Below, one piece after another: positions 6,079-14,260 of a stretch of 45,337 nucleotides of DNA. Source of the DNA: a virus; the IMG/VR virus record IMGVR_UViG_3300042368_000839, positions 1 through 45,337 of that record, one strand, 5' to 3'. Below the pieces are notes generated by a model. That model was not told the origin of the DNA and searched no databases. It worked only from the letters and a program-made list of their open reading frames with translations. Position 1 is the first letter of the stretch; every line of letters begins with the position of its first letter. Made by a program: the position numbers and the translations under genes.

Positions 6079-8067
6079 TTGGATCTCACGAAACTCAAAG
6101 GCCCCCAGCGGCGAGAGCTGCCGATGGGTCTCCAGATTGAAGAGAAAACGGATGAGACCCTCACCTTTTCGTTTTCCAGTGAACAGCCAGTAGATCGCTG
6201 GTTTGGCCGCGAGATCCTAGTGCACGAGGAAGGCACCATGGACCTCTCGCGCCTGAACGACGGCGCACCATGGCTCTGGGGGCATGACCCTAACAAGGTC
6301 CTGGGAGTCGTTGAAAAGGCCTGGCTCGGCGACGATCGCCGGCTCTACAGCACGGTGCGGTGGTCGCCCAACACCACTGAGCGCGGAACTGAGGAGTTCC
6401 GTCGCCGCGTCGATATTGAAGCCGGCATTACGAAAAACGTCTCGTTCGCCTACAGCATTGACGACATCGAAGAGCGCAGCGGCGACTTTTACGTGACTAG
6501 CTGGAAGGCCCTGGAAGTCTCCAGCGTCAGCGTCCCCGCCGATCAGACCGTAGGCCTGGGCCGCGCCATGGATGAGCCGGCGGCTGAGCCTGAGCCTGCT
6601 GCTGAGCCCACCCCGGAGCCCTCCGCACCGGCAGAGCCGACCGTGACGGCTCACGATGAGGCAATCAAGGCAGCCGTTAGTCAGGCCCTCCATAGCCTGA
6701 CAGCACAGACCGCCGAGCGGACTGACACCCCTGTTCAGACTCTCATGACCACTGAAACGATCAACGTGGAGGAGGTGGCGCAATCCGCTCGCATTGCTGA
6801 GCGTGAGCGCGTCGCGTCCATCAAATCAATGTGCGACCAGTTCCAGCTTTCCGAGCTGGCCGAGAAACTCATCAATGACGACGCTTCCATCGACGCCGCC
6901 CGTGCGGTGGTGATGGAACAGATCGGCATGCGCAAGGTTTCCTTTGAGGGCCGCGTGCACGATGCCGGCGGCGCTGAGCTTGGCCTGAGCAAGCGTGAAG
7001 TGAAGCGCTACAGCTTCCTGCGCGTCGCTCAGTATTTGGCCGACCCCAACCCCCGCACTGCTGAAGCCGCCGCGTTCGAGCTGGACGTGGCCCGCGCTGC
7101 CCAGGCGAAGCACAGCCGCAGCGCCAACGGCGTGCTGATCCCCTGGGAAGTGCTGGGCTCCAGCCGCGCTGCTCAGACCCCCGGCCAGGTGGTCGGCACC
7201 TTCGGCGACGGTGGCGCACTGGTCGGCACCGATCGGCTCGATGCACAGTTCATTGATCTGATCCGCAACCGCTCCGCCTTTCTGAACAGCGGTCTGACCA
7301 TGCTCTCCGGCCTGGAGGGCAACGTTGAGATTCCCAAGAAGCTCAGCTCCAGCCAGTATTACTTCGTCGGCGAGAATGCTGAGGTTGCCAACAGCAAGCT
7401 CACCTTCGGCCTGGTGAACATGATCCCCCGGACCATCGGCGTTCGCGTGCCGATCAGCCGCCGGATGATGATCCAGAGCTCCCCCGACGTGGAGAACCTG
7501 GTACGGATCGACATGGCCGAGTCCGTCGCCTTGGGCATGGACTACACCATCGGCTACGGCACCGGCTCCAACGGCCAGCCGCTGGGCATTATCAACACCA
7601 CCGGCATCGGCAGCGTGACCCTGGGCGGCGGCACCGCCAAGGCATTCCCTGTGAGCCTCGGCGGCGACGGCTCCACCACCCACAACTGCGGCGACTGGGG
7701 CGACTACGTGGACCTGGAAACCGAACTGGCGATTGACAACCTCGACGCCGGCTCGATGCGCTACACCGGCAACAGCGTGGTGCGCGGCGCCCTGAAGCAG
7801 ACCCTGAGGGCATCCTCGGCTGGCTCTGACTACATCATGACCGATGCCGGCACTGTGAACGGCTACCAGTTCACCGTGTCCAACCAGATGCAGATCAACG
7901 ATGTTCTGTTCGGCAACTTTGCCGATTGCGTGGTGGGCATGTGGAGCGGCCTGGATGTGGTGGTTGACCCCTACACCCAGAGCGCCAGCGGCCAGGTAAT
8001 CCTGACCGTGCATCAGGACTTCGACGTGGCGGTTCGCCGCCCGCAGTCCTTCGCTCTGGGCACCTGA
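6079..8067 (+). CDS. Prohead protease-major capsid protein fusion (HK97 family)
   Basis: One 662-residue chain that provides both the maturation protease and the shell subunit. Residues 1-165 match HK97-type prohead protease: SFSSEQPVDRWFGRE, the likely catalytic His69 in LWGHD, Ser122 in NVSFAYS and the EVSSVSVPAD signature. A Pro/Ala/Glu linker (166-190) and a charged helical scaffold-like part (190-360) follow. The rest is the HK97-fold capsid protein (GGALVGTDRLDAQFIDLIRN, GVRVPISRRMM, GTGSNGQPLGII). The start is TTG at 6079; ATG at 6124 would remove residues before MGLQIEEK. I prefer TTG because related proteases carry similar N-terminal residues. Presumably the chain cleaves itself to release mature capsid protein. 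Such fusions are known in other phages. Confidence 0.93.
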   Translation: MDLTKLKGPQRRELPMGLQIEEKTDETLTFSFSSEQPVDRWFGREILVHEEGTMDLSRLNDGAPWLWGHDPNKVLGVVEKAWLGDDRRLYSTVRWSPNTTERGTEEFRRRVDIEAGITKNVSFAYSIDDIEERSGDFYVTSWKALEVSSVSVPADQTVGLGRAMDEPAAEPEPAAEPTPEPSAPAEPTVTAHDEAIKAAVSQALHSLTAQTAERTDTPVQTLMTTETINVEEVAQSARIAERERVASIKSMCDQFQLSELAEKLINDDASIDAARAVVMEQIGMRKVSFEGRVHDAGGAELGLSKREVKRYSFLRVAQYLADPNPRTAEAAAFELDVARAAQAKHSRSANGVLIPWEVLGSSRAAQTPGQVVGTFGDGGALVGTDRLDAQFIDLIRNRSAFLNSGLTMLSGLEGNVEIPKKLSSSQYYFVGENAEVANSKLTFGLVNMIPRTIGVRVPISRRMMIQSSPDVENLVRIDMAESVALGMDYTIGYGTGSNGQPLGIINTTGIGSVTLGGGTAKAFPVSLGGDGSTTHNCGDWGDYVDLETELAIDNLDAGSMRYTGNSVVRGALKQTLRASSAGSDYIMTDAGTVNGYQFTVSNQMQINDVLFGNFADCVVGMWSGLDVVVDPYTQSASGQVILTVHQDFDVAVRRPQSFALGT

Positions 8068-8069
8068 TT

Positions 8070-8291
8070 ATGAGGCTGCAGATTCTCTCGAACTGCAGAG
8101 CAGACGGTCGCCACCTCGCTATGGGTGAGGTGGCTGACCTTCCTCAAGGCCCAGCCAACGAGCTGCTGGCGCTGGGCATGGCGTCAATTGCGCCAGAGCC
8201 CGAACTTGAGCCCGCCCCGGCCTGTCCACCCAAGCCGCGGCGCTCTGCAAAGACTTCCACCCCTGACCCCACCCCCACCCCGGAGGATTGA
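8070..8291 (+). CDS. Small hypothetical protein after the capsid gene
   Basis: A 73-residue protein starting two bases after the capsid stop. Its first 40 residues (MRLQILSNCRADGRHLAMGEVADLPQGPANELLALGMA) follow a pattern common in short phage proteins near head genes, a strand, 'G-x4-GEV-DLP' and a helix ending in a Gly turn. The remainder is a Pro-rich tail (PTPTPED) probably unstructured. No enzymatic motif is present. It may be a minor head or assembly factor; the function is unknown. Confidence 0.7.
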   Translation: MRLQILSNCRADGRHLAMGEVADLPQGPANELLALGMASIAPEPELEPAPACPPKPRRSAKTSTPDPTPTPED

Positions 8292-8294
8292 TCC

Positions 8295-8681
8295 ATGGCC
8301 ATTGAACTCAGAAACCTGGAGCAAATCCAGGCCTTTACGATCCTGGCGCCAGCCACCCGCGACGCCGTGGGCAACACTACTGCGGTTGACGTGAGCGCTG
8401 TGGATGGCGATCTGCTGCTGCTGCTGTATGCCGCCGCCAGTGCATCCAGCACCGCGATCAAGGTGAAGGTGCAATCCGGCAATGCCTCTGACGGCAGCGA
8501 TGCTGCAGACGTGGCCGGCGGCGTCTTTACCGATCTGGGCAGCACTGCTGCACTGCAGAAGCTGTCGATCGCCCGCGACCAGGTGGGCAAGTTTGTGCGG
8601 CTGGCCTTCACCGATGAAACCGGCAGCTACTCCGCCACTGTCACCTGCGTAGCAGTCGGCGGCGCCCGTTACGCGGTCTGA
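8295..8681 (+). CDS. Putative head decoration or structural protein
   Basis: A 128-residue protein rich in Ala, Val, Ser and Asp, predicted mostly beta (DLLLLLYAAASASSTAIKVKVQSGN, FVRLAFTDETGSYSATVTCVAVGGARYAV). It lies between the capsid gene and the head-tail joining gene, three bases after the preceding stop. Position and composition suggest a capsid surface or stabilisation protein, but I do not recognise a named family. Confidence 0.65.
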   Translation: MAIELRNLEQIQAFTILAPATRDAVGNTTAVDVSAVDGDLLLLLYAAASASSTAIKVKVQSGNASDGSDAADVAGGVFTDLGSTAALQKLSIARDQVGKFVRLAFTDETGSYSATVTCVAVGGARYAV

Positions 8682-8683
8682 CC

Positions 8684-9043
8684 ATGATCCAGGAAATCCC
8701 CGATGATTTCCTGCTGGCTGACTTCGGCTCCAGCGTCACTGCTGGGGCCGTTGTTGGTTTGGGGTTTATGGACCGCGCTAGCCAGATCATTATGAATGAC
8801 AACGTGGTGACGGTGGACTATGCGCTGACTGCCAGGACTGATCAGTTCGGCGGTTTGCAGTATGGCGACCAGGTGCAGCACGAAGGGCAGACATACAGGC
8901 TGCAGCATGAGCCGCTACGGCTAGCTGATGGCCGGTTCTGCGTGATGGTGCTGGAGCTAGTGCAGGAGGTCGCCACCTGCCTGGTGACGCTGAGCGGCCT
9001 GCGGATCACGACCCTGAATAACAAGCAACTCCGCATTCTGTAG
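8684..9043 (+). CDS. Head-tail joining protein, FII-like
   Basis: A 119-residue beta-rich protein in the position of lambda FII, which caps the portal and binds the tail. The segment VTVDYALTARTDQFGGLQYGD followed by QVQHEGQTYRLQHEPLRLADG resembles the FII/neck pattern of a strand pair and a 'G-x-x-Y-R' turn. The last 25 residues (ATCLVTLSGLRITTLNNKQLRIL) are an unusual extension. It follows the previous gene by two bases and precedes the fibre gene by two. Assignment is by order and pattern. Confidence 0.55.
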   Translation: MIQEIPDDFLLADFGSSVTAGAVVGLGFMDRASQIIMNDNVVTVDYALTARTDQFGGLQYGDQVQHEGQTYRLQHEPLRLADGRFCVMVLELVQEVATCLVTLSGLRITTLNNKQLRIL

Positions 9044-9045
9044 GC

Positions 9046-10461
9046 ATGGCTGAAACCACGATCACAGGCCTGCCGAACGCCACGACCCCGCTCGATGGAA
9101 CCGAGCGGGTGCCGATGGATCAGAACGGCGCCACGGTGGACGCCAGCACCCAGGCGATCGCGAATCTGGCGGCTGGCGCGATCAGCAGTGCTGTGGCTGC
9201 CCACGTAGCAGCTGCAGACCCGCATCCTGGCTACCTGACCGCCGCCGAGGGTGACGCGGCCTATGTGGGGTTGAGCGACGCCCGGCTGAGCGACGCCCGC
9301 GAATGGACCGCTGCCACAATCGAGCAGGCTGAGGCCGAGACCGGCACCGCGACGACCCGACGGGCGTTTACCGCGCAACGGGTGCGGCAGGCCATCGCGG
9401 CATGGTGGACCAGCGCCAGCAGCGTGGCAGGCCGCGCCATGGTGGAGGCCCTTGACGCGGCCGCACAGCGCACGCTGCTGGGCCTGGGCACGGCTGACAG
9501 CCCATCATTCACCGGCCTGACGATCACCGGCACGGCGCCGGTCGTCATCCCCCACATCCACGGCAGCATCGCCGGCAATTTTTACGTTCACGTCAAAAAC
9601 ACCAGCGGCGGCCCGCTAGCAGCGGGCACGGCGGTCTATGCGACCGGCAGCGTGGGCGACACCGATCGGATCACAGTGGCGGCCTGCGACCCGACCGATC
9701 CGCTCAAAATGCCGGCGATCGCCGTGCTGGAGACCACCCTTGCCAACAACGACCCCGGCGATGCCGTGATCTTGGGCGAGCTGAGGCCGTTCAATTCCAA
9801 TAGCTATCAGCTGGGCGATCAGCTCTATGTCGGCGCTGGTGGCGCCATGGTGGCGACGATCCCGGCATCTGGCGAGGTGCAGCAGGTCGGCAGCGTAGTG
9901 AGGGTGAACGTCAACACCGGGACCATCCTGGTGAACACCGGCGCGGCGATGGCCCGGGTGGGATTCACGGGGGCCTATGGCGATCTAAGCGGGCGCCCTG
10001 CCATTCCCTCCCCCGCCGACGCCGCCCCGCAGCCGCTGGCGGCCACTGCAGCCATCGGCAGCAGCGCAGACTACGCCAGGGAGGATCACGCCCACCAGCG
10101 CGATTCCGATGTAATCGTGATTCCTGTTGGCGACGAGACCACCGCGCTCACCACCGGCACCAACCGGGTGAGATTCAGGATGCCGTTTGCTGCCACGCTG
10201 CTGGCGGTGCGGGCCAATGTGAACACAGCGCCGACCGGCAGCACGCTGATCGTGGACGTGAACGAGGCAGGCGCCAGCGTGCTGGGCACGAAACTCAGCA
10301 TCGACGCCAGCGAGTTCAGTAGCACCACAGCAGCTAGCGCCGCGACGATCACCGATTCCAGCCTGGCGGACGACGCCGAGATCAGCATCGATATTGACCA
10401 GATCGGTTCAACGGTGGCCGGTGCGGGCCTGAAGGTCTCGCTGTTCGTGCGGAGGGCATGA
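9046..10461 (+). CDS. Fibre-like structural protein
   Basis: A 471-residue protein of phage-fibre type. Residues 1-60 have the repetitive ITGLPNATTPLDGTERVPM start seen in many fibre proteins, with AAHVAAADPHPGYLTAAEGDA near 51-70, a common fibre shaft motif. A trimer-like shaft follows with GLGTADSPSFTGLTITG, a beta-rich middle, and a C-terminal domain (about 350-471) starting HAHQRDSDVIVIPVGDE and containing TGSTLIVDVNEAGASVL. It sits between head and tail genes rather than at the tail end, so it may be a head or neck fibre. The ATG follows the FII-like stop by two bases. Confidence 0.7.
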   Translation: MAETTITGLPNATTPLDGTERVPMDQNGATVDASTQAIANLAAGAISSAVAAHVAAADPHPGYLTAAEGDAAYVGLSDARLSDAREWTAATIEQAEAETGTATTRRAFTAQRVRQAIAAWWTSASSVAGRAMVEALDAAAQRTLLGLGTADSPSFTGLTITGTAPVVIPHIHGSIAGNFYVHVKNTSGGPLAAGTAVYATGSVGDTDRITVAACDPTDPLKMPAIAVLETTLANNDPGDAVILGELRPFNSNSYQLGDQLYVGAGGAMVATIPASGEVQQVGSVVRVNVNTGTILVNTGAAMARVGFTGAYGDLSGRPAIPSPADAAPQPLAATAAIGSSADYAREDHAHQRDSDVIVIPVGDETTALTTGTNRVRFRMPFAATLLAVRANVNTAPTGSTLIVDVNEAGASVLGTKLSIDASEFSSTTAASAATITDSSLADDAEISIDIDQIGSTVAGAGLKVSLFVRRA

Positions 10462-10991
10462 TGGCCAACCTGGTGATCTGGAACAGCCAGACCAACGAGA
10501 TCCGCGATTACCCACGCGGCGACGATGAGCCGGTCGTGGGGCTGGAGCAGCCGCCGCTTTTCGCGCTGCAGGTGGTGCGGGAGCCTCAGCCTGAGTACGA
10601 CCCTGCCACGCAGCGCCTGTCAGAAACTCGCGCTGTGAACCCTGAGGCGCTGACCTGGATCTGGGGCTGGGACGTTCAGGATCTGCCGCCGCCGCCCCCG
10701 CCGGAGCCGAACTATCGGTCGTTCTATGACGCCCTGCTGGCCAGCCAGGTGTATGGCGCCGTGGTGGCCACGCCGGGGAAAAGTGGCGATCAGGCCGCCG
10801 CGATGACGGTGTTTCTCGGCGCGATCCAGGACTCCCTCAGTGGCCGCGAAAACCGCCCTGCACTGCAGCAGGCAGTCTGGCTGCTGCTGGGCCAGCTCCA
10901 GTTGAGCGCCGAGGGGCTGGCTGAGCTGCTGGCGCTGATGGATGAGCACCGCCTGTCGGGCGTTTACTCGCTGTCGCCGGGGGTGAGCTGA
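10458..10991 (+). CDS. Fibre-associated protein, possible fibre assembly factor
   Basis: A 177-residue protein whose ATG overlaps the fibre stop by four bases. The N-terminal half has the short strands and Pro-rich spacer (PPPPPPEPN) seen in small fibre-assembly or chaperone proteins, with WIWGWDVQDL before the spacer. The C-terminal half is helical (YRSFYDALLASQVYGAVV, ALQQAVWLLLGQLQLSAEGLAELLALMDEH). Its position between two fibre-like genes supports a role in fibre assembly. I do not recognise a defined family. Confidence 0.55.
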   Translation: MMANLVIWNSQTNEIRDYPRGDDEPVVGLEQPPLFALQVVREPQPEYDPATQRLSETRAVNPEALTWIWGWDVQDLPPPPPPEPNYRSFYDALLASQVYGAVVATPGKSGDQAAAMTVFLGAIQDSLSGRENRPALQQAVWLLLGQLQLSAEGLAELLALMDEHRLSGVYSLSPGVS

Positions 10992-11824
10992 TGGCGATTA
11001 TCTGGGTTGGAACGGGGAGGTTTAGCGCCTACATCGGCCCTGTTCAGGATTACATCGACCGGGTGGTGGCTGCTGATGTAGCAGCGGGCAACACGCTGGG
11101 CCTAGAGGTTGGCGTGCGTGACGCCTACGACGTGTTCATCCGCGACTCAATCAACGTCGGCGACCTGGGCACCAGCGGCGGCGTGCTGAGCCAAGCCAAC
11201 AGCATCATCAAGGCCGCGCCGATCATGGCCGGCGCCCGCACGCTGGCCGGTGCGCTGACGCCGTTGGTGGGGACGGCGCCGACACGGTTTGGCACGGCTG
11301 GCGGGTGGAATTACAACCGAAAGACGGGGTTACAGGCGAATGGGACCAATAACTATTTAGATAGCAATAGGAGTAATAGCGCTGACCCACAAAATAGCAA
11401 GCATGTCGCAGTATTCACCTCCGAATCGGAAACACGCAATGCCACTAGAGCTGCGATTGCCTCGCGAAGCCCCAGCGGAGCCGTTGGATCAACGCATATT
11501 CTAACAACCGCCAGCGTAGTGGTTGCGCGCATAAACACCTCAGGCACGTCAAGTACGGCAAACGCTACACCATTTACAGGGCTATTTGGTGGGTCTAGAT
11601 CTAGCGACACTCAATGCACTGTAAGGTTTAGCGGAGCAAGTACAACGATCAACGAAAGCAGCTCCGCCCCGGCAGCGGTTCCTATTGATGTTTTCTCTAG
11701 GAACGGCGGCGATTTCTCCAACGCCCGCCTCGCCTTCTACTCCATCGGCGAATCCCTCAACCTCGCCCTGATGGATGCCCGCGTCACCACGTTGGTGAAT
11801 GCCTTTGCGGCTGCTATCCCATGA
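10991..11824 (+). CDS. LamG-like/fibre adhesin domain protein
   Basis: A 277-residue protein overlapping its neighbour by one base (TGATG). The middle carries GGWNYNRKTGLQANGTNNYLDSNRSNSADPQNSKH, a pattern I associate with concanavalin/LamG-like domains of phage and cyanobacterial surface proteins; the rest is Ser/Thr-rich beta. The DNA for this domain (about 11320-11700) is visibly richer in A+T than the flanks, with codons such as AAT, AGT, ATA and TTT, while the gene ends are GC-rich. That mosaic suggests exchange of the exposed domain. A receptor-binding or accessory adhesin role is inferred. Confidence 0.6.
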   Translation: MAIIWVGTGRFSAYIGPVQDYIDRVVAADVAAGNTLGLEVGVRDAYDVFIRDSINVGDLGTSGGVLSQANSIIKAAPIMAGARTLAGALTPLVGTAPTRFGTAGGWNYNRKTGLQANGTNNYLDSNRSNSADPQNSKHVAVFTSESETRNATRAAIASRSPSGAVGSTHILTTASVVVARINTSGTSSTANATPFTGLFGGSRSSDTQCTVRFSGASTTINESSSAPAAVPIDVFSRNGGDFSNARLAFYSIGESLNLALMDARVTTLVNAFAAAIP

Positions 11825-11830
11825 CCTGTG

Positions 11831-11977
11831 ATGCCCTACCTGATCCGCTTCACCGCGGCCGTTGCACTGGTGGCCGGCCTGCTGGTCTGGCTGCTGAGTG
11901 CCGTGCCCCTGCTGGTGGCGCTGGGCGTCGCGGTCGTCTGCGGCTGGGTGGTGTTCGATCTGGTGCAGCCTTTTTAG
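11831..11977 (+). CDS. Small membrane protein
   Basis: A 48-residue protein (MPYLIRFTAAVALVAGLL...) made almost entirely of two hydrophobic stretches around the turn LLSAVPLL, ending CGWVVFDLVQPF. It starts seven bases after the previous stop and ends ten bases before the tail terminator gene. Codons are strongly GC-ending like the neighbours. The function is unknown; holin-like behaviour is possible but its place among structural genes argues against a lysis role. Confidence 0.5.
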   Translation: MPYLIRFTAAVALVAGLLVWLLSAVPLLVALGVAVVCGWVVFDLVQPF

Positions 11978-11986
11978 CCTGACCTT

Positions 11987-12436
11987 ATGGCCAGCATTCG
12001 CGAACAGATCCTCGAACGGATTCGCACCGTCACCCTTCCTGGCACGGTGCAGGTGGGCCAGCGGATCTACCGCAGCCGTGCGCAGGCCTACTCCAAGTCC
12101 GAGGCGCCAGCGATCACGATCAGCCCTGGTGAAGATAATCCGGTCAACGCACCACGCACCATCGGCGCCAGCCTGGGGCGCCTGGATCAGGCGCTGCCGG
12201 TGCTGGTCGAGATCTACGTGCGCGGCGACGTGCCCGATCAGCTGGCCGACCCTATCGGCGTAGACGTGCACAGCAGGATGATGGCCGACCGCACGATGGG
12301 CGGACTAGCCCATGACGTGCAGCCCGATGGGTTCCGGCCTGAGTATGAGCAGGCTGACGCCTCTGCTGGGTGGATGCAGTACCGGTTCCTGATCAGGTAT
12401 CGCACCCGAGACGACGCGATCGATCAGTTCTCCTGA
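11987..12436 (+). CDS. Tail terminator / minor tail protein U-like
   Basis: A 149-residue protein in the position of lambda U, which ends tail tube growth and connects it to the head. Characteristic segments are IREQILERIRTVTLPGTVQVGQRIYRSR, APAITISPGED, LVEIYVRGDVPDQLADPIGVDVH and RMMADRTMGGLAHDVQPDG, an alternation of strand and helix typical of tail terminators. A TAGCCTGA element lies just before the ATG (11975-11982). The next gene but one is the tube protein. Confidence 0.75.
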   Translation: MASIREQILERIRTVTLPGTVQVGQRIYRSRAQAYSKSEAPAITISPGEDNPVNAPRTIGASLGRLDQALPVLVEIYVRGDVPDQLADPIGVDVHSRMMADRTMGGLAHDVQPDGFRPEYEQADASAGWMQYRFLIRYRTRDDAIDQFS

Positions 12437-12440
12437 GTCC

Positions 12441-12459
12441 GTAGCCTGAGGCTAGGACG
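12441..12459 (+). promoter_or_regulatory. GTAGCCTGAG element with stem-loop, candidate -10 box
   Basis: TAGCCTGA at 12442-12449 lies between the tail terminator stop and the next ATG. TAGCC and GGCTA pair around TGA, and flanking GTCC and GGAC extend the stem. TAGCCT also fits the TANNNT form of a sigma-70 -10 hexamer. The same string recurs before other genes. Confidence 0.4.
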
Positions 12460-12473
12460 CTCAGCCCCCATCC

Positions 12474-12614
12474 ATGGCGGAACAATTCGAGCACCACGGC
12501 GAGTCTGGTGAGTACGTGATGCTCCCCAGCGGCGAGATGGTGTCTGCTGCTGACTACCATCCGCCCAAAACTGAGCCCGCCAAACCCGCCCAACCCAGCA
12601 AGGCCAAGGACTGA
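12474..12614 (+). CDS. Small hypothetical protein before the tail tube gene
   Basis: A 46-residue acidic protein (MAEQFEHHGESGEYVMLPSGEMV...) with a Pro/Lys-rich end (PAQPSKAKD). Its stop overlaps the tail tube ATG (TGATG), so it is probably translated with it. Similar small proteins before tube genes have no known role. Confidence 0.6.
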   Translation: MAEQFEHHGESGEYVMLPSGEMVSAADYHPPKTEPAKPAQPSKAKD

Positions 12615-13798
12615 TGACTGCTCTCCTGATCCGTAATTCGTTCTTGCTGGCCAAGACGGAAACCGCTTACGGCACCCTGGCCAGTTCAATCGGTGCATCC
12701 GATGCGGTGAAGATAACCTCGCTGGAGGTGAACCCGCTGACCGGCACCCGAGTAGAGCGCAACCTGATCAAAGGATTCCTTGGCGCTGACCGTCAGCCGC
12801 TCACCAATGAGCACGTCGCCGTCACGGTGACATTCGAGTGGGGCGGCTCCGGCGTCGCTGCCACCGCACCCCGATTCTCGCCACTGCTGCTGGCGGCCGG
12901 CATGAATCTGGCCGCATCAGCGGAGATCACCGGCACGGCCACTGCAGGCGGCGCCAACACCATCACCCTGGCGGACCTGGGAGGCAGCAACCCTGCGACC
13001 GATGCCTACGTTGGGTTTCCGATCGAGATCACCAGCGGCGCCAATGCCGGCGACAAGGGCGTGATTGCGGCCCACAACGGCACCACCCGAGAGGTGACGG
13101 TGGTGGCGTCCACGGCATCGTTCACCGGCGGCGCGGTGAACTACAAGATCCCCGCGCTGTCGCTCTACCAGCCGATCAGCACTTTCGGCAATGGCAGCAG
13201 CTGCACGCTGGTGGCGGTGAAGGATCAGAACGTGCACCGCATCGAAGGCTTCCGCGGCTCCCCGGCGCTCAACTCACCGCTGAACAGCTACGGCACCTTC
13301 ACGATCACCGGCATCGGCAAGTACGTCACCCCGACCGCCAAGAGCTCTGAGAGCTTCACCTACGGCAACCAGGCCGAGCCGGTGCCCGTCACCCCGCGCC
13401 ACACCAAGGCGCTGCGGTTCCAGGGCTACGGGCCATGCACTGAGAGCTTCACCTTCGACTGGGGCCTCACTACCTCGTTCCGTTCGCTGATCAACTGCGA
13501 GCCTCACGCCCGTATCACCGATCGCCCGAACCCTAATGGAACGCTGACGATTGAAAATCCGCCGGTTGCGACCAAGGATTACTTCTCTGCTGCTGCTGAC
13601 AACAGCGGCGCCAGCGATGGCCCGTTCGTTGTGCAGCAGGGTACGGTAGCAACGGAAAGCTCCATCTTCTTCTGCCCGAAGGCTGCAATCAGCGGCGATC
13701 TGTCGTTTAGCGATTCCGACGGGATCGACATGTTGCAGATCCCGTTTACTGCGCTGCCCAAGACGCAGAACGACGAAACCCGCCTGATCTTCTTCTGA
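12614..13798 (+). CDS. Major tail tube protein
   Basis: A 394-residue protein in the lambda V position, expected to stack in hexameric rings as the tail tube. The N-terminus (LLIRNSFLLAKTETAYGT), the strand VKITSLEVNPLTGTRVERN and HVAVTVTFEWGGSG fit the tube-protein pattern of beta-barrel subunits. A long C-terminal part with several Ser/Thr/Gly-rich strands makes it larger than the lambda protein and may carry an outward-facing domain. It precedes the tail assembly chaperone pair, as expected. Confidence 0.8.
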   Translation: MTALLIRNSFLLAKTETAYGTLASSIGASDAVKITSLEVNPLTGTRVERNLIKGFLGADRQPLTNEHVAVTVTFEWGGSGVAATAPRFSPLLLAAGMNLAASAEITGTATAGGANTITLADLGGSNPATDAYVGFPIEITSGANAGDKGVIAAHNGTTREVTVVASTASFTGGAVNYKIPALSLYQPISTFGNGSSCTLVAVKDQNVHRIEGFRGSPALNSPLNSYGTFTITGIGKYVTPTAKSSESFTYGNQAEPVPVTPRHTKALRFQGYGPCTESFTFDWGLTTSFRSLINCEPHARITDRPNPNGTLTIENPPVATKDYFSAAADNSGASDGPFVVQQGTVATESSIFFCPKAAISGDLSFSDSDGIDMLQIPFTALPKTQNDETRLIFF

Positions 13799-13804
13799 TT
13801 CGCC

Positions 13805-14260
13805 ATGTTCCACCTGTTTCAGCCCGACCACATCGAATGGCCGGTGAGTGTTGACCTGCCGGCCAAAGGTGGAGTCAAGAAGCCCTACAAGTTCACCGCT
13901 CATTTCAGCGTTCTCGATGAGCAGGACGCGCAGGCGCTGCAGGATCAGCACAATCAGATGTTGGTGGCGATGCGTAAGCGCATTGAGGCGCTGCAGGGCT
14001 ACGCCAAGGATGAGGAAGCCTCGCTGAGCGACCCGCTGCCCTGCACCTATCAGGACCTGGCTGATGAGGTGCTCTGCGGCTGGGGTGATGAGGTGGTGGG
14101 CGAGGATGGCGAGCCGATCGAGTTCAGCGACGCCACTAAAGCCCAGCTCTACCGGGTGCAGGGCGCCAGCGCTGCAATCTTCAAGGCCTGGCTTGAAAGC
14201 CTGGGCCAGCCCTCTGAGAAGGCCGCCGCGAAGGCTGGAGGGTTCCGCGCAAAAAACTGA
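13805..14260 (+). CDS. Tail assembly chaperone, G-like
   Basis: A 151-residue acidic protein in the lambda G position, immediately before the tape measure. It holds the tape measure and recruits tube subunits during assembly. The main chain ends RAKN at 14260. The last codons lie on AAAAAAC (14251-14257), a -1 slippery heptamer read as A-AAA-AAC. A second frame continues into the 14341-14604 region to give the longer GT product. Confidence 0.8.
   Translation: MFHLFQPDHIEWPVSVDLPAKGGVKKPYKFTAHFSVLDEQDAQALQDQHNQMLVAMRKRIEALQGYAKDEEASLSDPLPCTYQDLADEVLCGWGDEVVGEDGEPIEFSDATKAQLYRVQGASAAIFKAWLESLGQPSEKAAAKAGGFRAKN

Noticed and set aside
6826-8013. 395-residue reverse frame inside the capsid gene
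   Set aside because: His/Gly/Ala-rich antisense of a well-supported gene; typical GC-rich shadow.
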